18,557 bases of DNA, from the NCBI GenBank assembly GCA_015501055.1, contig JADNYV010000656.1:1-18557 (forward strand). The letters are read 5' to 3'. This DNA is from Mucidula mucida. Its lineage: Eukaryota; Basidiomycota; Agaricomycetes; Agaricales; Physalacriaceae. Positions 10,302 through 16,824 of the stretch are shown here, one piece after another. The notes under the pieces are model-generated. The model ran no database searches. It was not told the DNA's origin and saw only the letters and a program-made list of their open reading frames with translations. Both the position numbers and the translations under genes were made by a program. How positions within the stretch are numbered: position 1 is the stretch's first letter; every line of letters begins with the position of its first letter.

Positions 10302-10913
10302 ATGGCGATCCGGTTGGGACGTGAGTTAGATCGTCCCGGCACTAGCGATGTGTTTCAGTTGCGTATAAGGGAAAGGAAGAGTACGATCGACGATGGTTCA
10401 TTCTAGACATGCTTGAGCAAGGTACGATTGTCGAAAGAGGCTAAGAACAAACCTTTCTTTGCCCCCAGTCACGAAAGTAACCAATCACGTCCGTGACGGC
10501 CTCCGTAGTTCAAGACTCCCCCTGTATCTCAAAGATCTCCACCAGCCTCAGTCCAAGTGGTATTGTGTTCCCTTCAACCGCGCAGAGACAGTCATTCTAC
10601 GACTCGGATTAGACCTTTTCCAAACTCTCCGCCACATCCCTCGGATCTGTCACGCTCCTGAATGTAAATACCCCACGACAAAAACGCTGGCCTAAGAACT
10701 GCTGCTCTGGTCGCTGCAATCGATCCATCCGTGTCATTGACCGTAACCCCGCCATCATCATTGGTATCACGCTTGCTCCATGCACTTCATGCCATCCTGC
10801 TCGCGATAACACGCGCTGTCTCGGATATACCTAGCCCATACGCTGCTCTCTGGAGCGATCTTCCGCACAAGGAAATGCCGGGGGGTTGTACGTGCGCCAC
10901 CTGTGCGAGATGA
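10302..10913 (+). pseudogene. Small Cys-rich protein gene inserted in R2, broken by two frameshifts
   Basis: Exons 10302-10320, 10359-10421 and 10469 onward join in frame through GT-AG introns of 38 and 47 bp. They encode MAIRLGLAYKGKEEYDRRW... and then VTKVTNHVRDGLRSSRLPLYL, reaching CHAPECKYPTTK. At the A-run 10680-10684 the frame shifts by +1 and continues as KRWPKNCCSGRCNRSIRV...APCTSCHPARDNTRC. Near 10825-10835 it shifts by +1 again and ends as PYAALWSDLPHKEMPGGCTCATCAR with TGA at 10911-10913. The Cys spacing (CxxxxC, CCxxxC, CxxC, CxCxxC) suggests metal binding. Either it is a recent pseudogene or the assembly has two single-base errors. The family is not recognised. R1 has no counterpart at this point. 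Confidence 0.55.
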
Positions 10914-11023
10914 TGCCAGCTATTCGCTTACTCTGGGTAGTTAAAAGCAAAACCAGAGGGCAGCCTGTCAGCCTGAGTGAGTTCTCGCACTGCAAAGGCG
11001 GTGAAAATGACAGCAGACAACGG

Positions 11024-11320
11024 TCATCGAGGCACCATCGTCTGTTTGCATGTCCAAAACGTCAAGGCGCGACTAAAGAAGAGTGCGTAAGCGGGTGACG
11101 CCGCTGCAAGGAGGTACGCAACGTACAGAACCCGACCAACGCCAGAAACTACCGCACATGGCATTGGTAATAAACCGTCAGGATATTGAAAACGTGGATA
11201 AAGACGATGAGAGTCGAGGTCCTTGATGATACGATGATTGTGACGATAGTCTGTCGGATGATGAAGGCGCGCATACATCCAGGAGAAAATCAACGTACAA
11301 TGTTGCCGTCTTGGGGCCAA
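11024..11320 (-). pseudogene. Relic minus-strand coding sequence shared by R1 and R2 (R2 copy)
   Basis: This is the R2 counterpart of 2690-3097. The frame is open for 98 codons and includes CTLIFSWMYARLH, YRHNHRIIKDL and a hydrophobic run YVAYLLAAASPAYALFFSRALTF that could be a membrane helix. The corresponding R1 run is CILLASASPAFALSFSRSLTY. No splice structure could be assembled. Confidence 0.35.
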
Positions 11321-12289
11321 CTACAGCGGTGCTCGCTACCGTCCGGACTCACGGGTCCAGTCTTATTCCAAGCCTTTTGATGCAGGTGGCGGATGCGGTG
11401 ACTCTTTGACAAAGGGAATATAATCGGACCAAGACCCCGTCCACGACCTGGATGGCAATGACCGCCTTAGCAAGCCCACGGGAATAAGAAAGTCGACATC
11501 CTAGCCATTTGCGGTAGGGCAAGCAGCATTTGTCACGCCAGCACCAGACCTATGGTCGCGCTTGTTGCAAACGACGAGCGTGATGGACCCCGACGAGCGC
11601 AGGAGCTGTCAAGCTGGCGAGTAGATGGTCGGGTAGACAGTTTAGGCGCCGTCTATTGTCAATTGGCAGGTGTGGCGGGAGAAAGGCGCAACTGCCTTTT
11701 TGGTCTCGATCGCGTGTTTCCTTCCTCTGCTGCTAAGTACACCTTCCAATTGGGTTCTACTTTATAGAAAGATCCTAAAAATCTACCGGGTCTCAAAGAA
11801 ATTCAAAGTGTGGTAGACATCTGAAAGAGCCTCTCTCCATATCTCTCCATTGTCTCTCTGAATTTCTATGTGAAACGCATCCACTTCTCCATCATGATCT
11901 TCGTTCTTTCTTTTATTATACGCTGATACACGAATGGAATCGCCACTTTTATGGAGCCACAGAATGGACATCTGCTATAAGACGTCCCCCTATTTTGAAA
12001 GGTAAGCCTCACTTCATGACATGCTTCTTCCATCTCATCCACGGGTCACGACCCAAACACCCTGGGCTCAGGCTGATATCATACTTTATGGTCTCCTGCC
12101 CAGTATGCCGACTTTCTTTAGCCACCACCATGGCACCCTATCGCTATCGGTGATGGTGGACCTAGCCACCCAAGTGGCGTCGCCTCATAATCAAGAAGTC
12201 CATCAGGCCTCCGTTGGCGGTACCACGTCACCTCTACGTCTTTCCTTCTCCGCTCACGACCACACCTCGACTTTGTGCACGTATCTTGA

Positions 12290-12520
12290 CGCTTCAAACT
12301 CAAGTACTGGAGACACCGAACTGTCGTGGCAGTCATCGACCGACTACTATCGTTGGACGCAACGATCATGTTGGACTATCTACATGTCGAGGAGACCTAT
12401 GTATGCCTCACGTGCAGCGCTCCTCGGAGAAAGGCATACTCTGTCATTGGGTGTTTAGTGGTCATGGAGAGCGTATCCAAGGTCATTCCTAGATTTGGCG
12501 CTATCGTAGAGGGCGGATAG
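12290..12520 (+). pseudogene. Relic coding segment with a YVCLTC motif in R3
   Basis: The frame after the TGA near 12289 reads RFKLKYWRHRTVVAVIDRLL, then MLDYLHVEETYVCLTCSAP, with fungal-like codon use, and ends at TAG 12518-12520. It may be an exon upstream of the 12605-12860 exons, but no junction with matching phase was found. The family is unknown. It is supported only by codon appearance. Confidence 0.28.
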
Positions 12521-12604
12521 AAGCTCCGCAGAGGTAGGTATTCGCGTACCGACTCGTATATTCGTCCTGCTCTTGATACAACATGGGGCTTACATGACTC
12601 GCAG

Positions 12605-12860
12605 TACGTTCTTGTCGCGTTGACGTGCACGCCCGTTGGTTAACGACTCCCAAAGACTTTACCGAGGCAGTAAGGAGCGACACCCCGTTGAACCCCGACA
12701 GACCATTGTCGGCACCCGCTACCAGCGCGCCATTTGTGTTGAAGCCTTCGCCTGGCACCCCATGTACATACCTCTTCTATGACTTGTGTTGTATGCTCTC
12801 TAACGTACTTGATTAGCCCAGAACCCACCGGGCCCCCAGGATCCCAATCCTGATGCTTGA
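12605..12860 (+). pseudogene. Two 3' exons of an unknown gene in R3, Pro-rich C-terminus
   Basis: Exons 12605-12763 and 12817-12860 join in frame across a 53-bp intron (GTACAT, CTAAC branch, TTAG). The first exon is preceded by a plausible acceptor (CTCGCAG at 12604). The product part reads WLTTPKDFTEAVRSDTPLNP, then SAPATSAPFVLKPSPGTP and a Pro-rich end QNPPGPQDPNPDA with TGA at 12858-12860. No 5' exon with the right phase was found, so it is probably a remnant. It could also be the end of a gene that includes 12290-12520. Confidence 0.4.
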
Positions 12861-13587
12861 CGACCAAACGTTGTATCGCTATTAGAAGCTGCAAATTTTG
12901 ATTGTACAGCAACATATCCGACGCGTTCGATGTTCATAAGCATTGTTCGAGTGCAGTTCGGCATTTCGTTCGCCATATCCAGTATATTTTGGACTTTTCC
13001 GTGCCTTCTCTTATCAATGTGCTCCGTTTCATTAATTGCTTCGTGTCTGATACTTACGCCTTCTCAAAGCGCTCTTCCAAACGTGAAAAAGGTGCTATCT
13101 TGATCACAGAAGCTTCAAATACTTCCTGTTCGGAACCCCTTTGCCTTAGACCGCCGCTGCCTGCCTCAAACCCTTTCAACATATGGCCCAGCGCCTTTAT
13201 GATACTAGTCATCCTCACCACCTTCATCTACACCGGGCCGCCGCTACCTGGTCTTCCATTATCACTCGAATCACGATTGGGCGATGTGAAATCGCAGGAG
13301 GCCACCATTACTGTACATACCCCCCAACGAAATCAATTCAATCGATACACAGACTCGTCACTGGCGCTTCACCTTGCCATCTTCTCGTATTCGTGGAACA
13401 TGGGTCTCTCTGGTTGCTGAAACCACAATCGAGCGATGTGAAGAGGACCACTAACTCGTTAGGGTTCTCTTTTCTCTGACTACTCGTAGATGTTCTGCCA
13501 TCCTGTACTAGCAAACAACTTTTCTGAGCACGGATAGCTCTCAGCCTGAACGCAGGATTACGGCTCATGTGCTATGTCTGTGGAGAA
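12861..13587. other. No supportable gene; R3 right half
   Basis: A 172-codon frame runs 12902-13420 but has no splice or family support. Its second half (13135-13310) is similar at base level to 820-1010 in R1. There a W(P/S)S..I.R.TI.RC.I.G peptide is shared in a different frame from the long open frame, so the long frame is likely accidental. A further TIERCE peptide lies near 13427. The right-end motif of R3 is at 13508-13561. Confidence 0.45.
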
Positions 13588-13860
13588 TTCAAGTCGCCGC
13601 AGGCGACTTGTGGTAGGCCCGCGCAGCCGGCCATTGTACAGTAGTGGTCTAGTGGTTAGTGATACTGCCAATCCGCTTTTGCTTTTGGGGCGACGTTCGA
13701 GCCGCGTAATGTAAATACTGTACCTCGGCGCGCGCGCATACAGGCTTTTTGTGACTTGTTAGCAAGTAAATTCTCAATTTTTGGGGGGGCCTGCGGCGCG
13801 TAAAGTTCATAGACACAGGCAAATTCTGCTCCAGTCAAACAGACAGAATACAAAGGAATT
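13588..13860 (+). mobile_element. tRNA-derived SINE-like sequence
   Basis: 13645-13655 (TGGTCTAGTGG) fits the RNA polymerase III A box, and 13694-13704 (CGTTCGAGCCG) fits the B box at 9 of 11 positions of GGTTCRANYCC. The boxes are 49 bp apart, as in a tRNA gene. The T-arm and anticodon stems do not pair properly, so it is not a working tRNA. Upstream is a hairpin, CAAGTCGCC / GGCGACTTG with loop GCA (13590-13610). Downstream are T5 runs at about 13744 and 13776 that could stop polymerase III. Ends and target-site duplication are not defined. Confidence 0.45.
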
Positions 13861-14564
13861 GTCACTCAACACCCTACATAGATTTAGAGAGCATAAGTCC
13901 CTTTATAATTCTCTGATACAGTGGTAGTGGGAGTTTGAAATACAGAAATTATGAGTAGAATATGGTCAAAGAAGGAGAGGGTATTCTCAAGTAGGAACAT
14001 GAACTTGTGCAAGTCCGAAACCAGCTGGAGTTGATTCCTATTTGTCTAAAGCAGGAGGGTCTACAGCAACGAGAACCCTGGAGACATTGAGGCGGAGTAA
14101 AGGGCGCCCAGATGAATGGAAGTAGGAGGAAATCATGGTTTGGAGCGGGAATGAGGCATTGCGCGCGCAAGAGGACGATGCCAATCGATTCCCATATATT
14201 TGTTTAAAATGGTTAGATACATCAAGATAAAGTAGATGGAGGCCCGGAAGAGAGGGAAAAGTGGCAAGAATATGGCAGGAGGAGGTGCTGACGGTCCTGG
14301 AGCCCAAAAAGGCATTGCATGCACTCGGAGACAACACTAACTGATACCCAGACATCTAAGATGGTAGCATTTCAGACAATGAGGGTACTGGCGTCCTCAA
14401 CAAGCGCATCGCTGGTCAAGAACGCAGTGATCGGCATCACGGCTGCTAACTCCCAATTTGGATTAGCTAAGTCCAAATCGGGACTTAGCTATCCACAGAC
14501 ACGGGCCATGAGCCAGGATTACTTTACTGAATTCAAGAACGAGGTGATTATCAAAGGAGTGGCC
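13861..14564. other. Intergenic region without a supportable gene; contains a hairpin at 14460-14494
   Basis: Purine-rich on the plus strand up to about 14360. Open frames on both strands (14319-14600 plus, 14038-14355 minus) overlap and have no recognisable domains. The arms GGATTAGCTAAGTCC (14460-14474) and GGACTTAGCTATCC (14481-14494) pair over 14 bp with one bulge around a 6-base loop. The minus-strand gene ends at 14565. Confidence 0.4.
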
Positions 14565-15986
14565 CTAGTCTACTACAACAAACGGACGAATCACGCTTGA
14601 GGTTATACCGGGGTTGGCGCTGTATCCCCTGAAGCGAACGTCGTGTTCTTGTACGTGTTGTCCGAACTCTACACACCAATCAGTATCCGCGAAATGATAA
14701 CCTTTGAAAAAACGCACAACATCTTCACCGTCTTGCGTATCCCTCGGTTGTGCGTACACACGGAATCTAGTCGTACCTTCCGTCGTACTAGCACCATGTC
14801 CACCTGACGCAAGCACGAGTGGATGGGTGTTGAAGAAATGATCGGGATTTTGAACCTGGTCACGCAATCGCTGCCGCCCGTTGAGATTGGCGAAGAGGAT
14901 GTTGGAGTATCTGTAAGGATGGTGAGAGTTGGCAGACGCACAGCCTTTCGACTCACAGCTTTGACACGGTAAATGCGCTGTTCGCTCACAGTCAAAATTG
15001 AAGCGACGGAGAGAGCGAAGAACGGGCACCACAAAAGTGCCGTGGCCGCTACCGTGCATGCACGGTAGCGGCCACGGCCAAATTGCGGGGCCGGCGAAGA
15101 ACGACACATACGGTGTAAGGTAGACATAGCTTCTGGGCATTCGCAGAAAGAAAACTATTTCCAAGCAAGACACGACAGCAGTGATCGTTCCACTTTGAAT
15201 CGTGCGGATGATGACTGTGTTCAGAAGACTGCCAGTACGCTTCAGGCTATTTACTTTCATGGTCCAGAGCTTTTCAATGAAAATGTTTGTCAGGGCTGCG
15301 CGAGAAACGTAGGAGACACACACAATGTATGACAATACGATTGCGATAAGCGCGTCGCAGGAGAACGCCCCAATCACGTAGACCTGTTTCCTATATCTGA
15401 GTAAATGCATTCAGATGCCTTCAAGACTCACCTCTGCGACAGCGGTGAACTTTGCAACTTTATCGAGGTCTCTCGCATAGCCTGGATCAGCCGCCTGCAA
15501 GTTACGGTCAGTTCAATCCCCGAGACATCGCACAAGGCCCCCTACCATTGTACCAAACGCTAGGCCCGCAGACATTTGCGTGAGTGAGAGCTAGGAGTGA
15601 TTTGAGTTAGTATACAGTTATTCGGGCCACTGGCAGACAGTTCTCACCATCGCCATGAAGATTGAAGCAACGGTGAAGATAGGACGACGCCAGAACCTTG
15701 ATTCTCCTGGTTGATGTCAACACGAGCCACTCCTACAAGAACATACAAGGAGCGATCGCACCAAGAGAAAAACAGTTGAACCGAACATGAAACTACGCGT
15801 TTATTAGGCTTATGAATGGTGATTGTGAAGGCTACTCACTTAGTCCTCCGGTGATGGGTATAGAGACCGCACTCCATGGGATTGTTACAAGGGCATCGAT
15901 ATCACCCCATTGTGTAATCAGCACGGTATGGACCATATGGGTGGTAAAAAAGGTTTGAGCGATTTCAACAACAAAAACGCCATACG
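14565..15986 (-). CDS. DUF6534-type multi-pass membrane protein (N-terminal exons unresolved)
   Basis: Minus-strand exons 15986-15840, 15792-15747, 15696-15648, 15590-15546, 15494-15432, 15383-15112, 14977-14957 and 14910-14565 join with all phases closing and give 328 aa plus TAG. The order of segments matches the Agaricomycete DUF6534 family: a helix VFVVEIAQTFFTTH, then PITGG..SVQLFFSW, FWRRPIFTVASIFMAML, VYVIGAFSCDALIAIVLSYIV, the LKRTGSLLNTVII loop, and MPRSYVYL...SKLYSNILFANLNGRQRLRD, followed by a hydrophilic tail of about 95 residues. The usual 'FFaWR' has Cys in place of Arg. A 25-residue stretch before LKRTGS may be an unspliced intron. The splice before FWRRP uses an AAG acceptor and is less sure. 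The family's function is unknown; it is a seven-helix-like membrane protein. The intron 14978-15111 is abnormally long (see hairpin). Confidence 0.75.
15025..15092. mobile_element. 68-bp hairpin insertion in an intron, with flanking 10-bp direct repeats
   Basis: 15039-15078 is a perfect 40-bp palindrome (20-bp arms, no spacer, centre GTGCA/TGCAC). The symmetry extends outward with mismatches to 15025 and 15092 (GGC at one end, GCC at the other; 8 of 14 outer pairs match). GCGAAGAACG occurs on both sides, at 15015-15024 and 15094-15103. Taking out one repeat plus the hairpin (79 bp) shortens the 134-bp intron to 55 bp, the size of its neighbours. The pattern is that of a tiny non-autonomous element with a target-site duplication; the mobilising enzyme is unknown. 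Confidence 0.65.
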
Positions 15987-16560
15987 CTGTATCCAGAATC
16001 AGTCAGAGCGATCGCAGAAGAGACGAGTTCGCATCGTACGTGTCTAGCGTAGAATTTCTCAGAAATAACGCAGTATGTGGCGACCCACATGAACATATGA
16101 CGGCAAAAGAAGAACAATTGTCAGTGACACGTCACAATGATCGGCCCAGCTTGGACGGCAGATCAGAAGCATGCACGCAAGCGCTCGTTTGAAGGGAATT
16201 TGGACCCACATACGGTATCGCGATCTAACTACATTGAATCATTGTTTCGAGTCAGAGCATCGACGCCACGCTCGCAGAGGAGGAGGACATTAAGAAACAG
16301 AACATGATTCTGTTCTCGCCACAGGTAATACCAGGACAGGAATCATGACTGTTTAAAACTCAACTTGAGGGACTCGTGAGGATATGCATCCACGTTGGCA
16401 CACGATACGATGCTGCATGGTATCTCAATTATCCTGATCTACGTGTATCGACTTCCTTCCTTCCCGAACATATGATTGATGAATTTACTTACCGAACAGA
16501 AAACCACCTGTCATACCATCGCCGCTAGGACAAATGATTTGCCCAGGCCTTGAGCCTCCT
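15987..16560 (-). pseudogene. Probable N-terminal part of the DUF6534-type gene, apparently frameshifted
   Basis: The family begins with LG...(V/L)xxxLFGVTxxQxYxYF...D..LKxLVxxLWxLDT. Here, on the minus strand, fragments of this appear in different frames: LGKSFVLAAMV (about 16540-16508), GGFLFG followed by a GTAAGT donor (about 16505-16493), and YCVISEKFYARHVRCELVSSAIAL (16075-16004). The last continues as LILDTAYGVFVVE only if the single base at 16003 is skipped. No set of GT-AG introns restored one frame. The gene may be a pseudogene, or the sequence may contain indel errors. Confidence 0.35.
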
Positions 16561-16824
16561 GTTAAGGACAAGTAGAAGCGACAACTTGCCGCGACTCCTT
16601 TGCGAGTTCCCCATCACCCCGGAGCGAGATACTCTGCCAGAAATCATTTTCAATTTTTTCCCTCACCCGCTCTGTTTTGAACTACTGGGAAATTTCTCAT
16701 GTCTGCGCATCGGATGCTTATGTTGGTCATCATGTATATACTGAGATAACGATTTTATAATACTTCTATACATACACCTTTCGTAGTCATTAAATCGTGA
16801 ATTACATACTACTTCATAACAACA
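16561..16824 (-). promoter_or_regulatory. Gap between two minus-strand genes
   Basis: The 264 bp downstream of the FAD gene stop (16825) should hold its 3' end and the promoter of the DUF6534-type gene. On the minus strand a TATAAAA-like sequence lies near 16754-16760. No gene is supported here. Confidence 0.3.

Larger units (their letters stand above)
9153..11985. repeat. Repeat block R2 (degenerate; partner of R1)
   Basis: Beginning at the stop codon of the F-box gene, this block follows the order of R1 (see that entry for anchors). Compared with R1 it lacks the 755-1955 material and contains extra DNA at about 10085-11030. Its end is set where similarity to R1 fades, around 11970-11985 against 3480-3490. 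The flank beyond is unrelated to the 3500-4324 gene. Apart from the relics listed separately I see no further gene in it. Confidence 0.75.
12055..13561. repeat. R3 segment bounded by a weaker inverted motif
   Basis: The stretch 12058-12076 (CACCCTGGGCTCAGGCTGA) matches the R1/R2 motif at 17 of 19 bases. The reverse complement of 13539-13561 contains GTTCAGGCTGAGAG, followed by the same GCTATCCGTGCTC and AGTTGTTTGC as the right ends of R1 and R2. Upstream, 11940-12030 resembles the sequence before ATG 403 and ATG 9424 (ACAGAATGGACA then an ATGC.TC.TCCA start). So R3 is a third, older unit of the same kind with different contents. Confidence 0.45.

Noticed and set aside
12021..12458. 145-codon frame starting at an ATG like those at 403 and 9424
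   Set aside because: Only the start resembles the R1/R2 exon; the body has no conserved counterpart and conflicts with the better-looking frame 12290-12520.
12902..13420. 172-codon plus-strand frame as a gene
   Set aside because: The region similar to R1 is conserved in a different frame; no splice signals or known domain.
13640..13715. A functional tRNA gene
   Set aside because: A and B boxes are present, but the T stem mismatches at three of five pairs and no proper anticodon stem forms.
14319..14600. 93-codon plus-strand ORF
   Set aside because: It overlaps the end of the minus-strand gene, contains the 14460-14494 hairpin and shows no family features.
14669..15127. 152-codon minus-strand frame as an alternative product
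   Set aside because: It runs through introns of the DUF6534-type gene and the palindrome; the spliced reading matches the family and this one does not.
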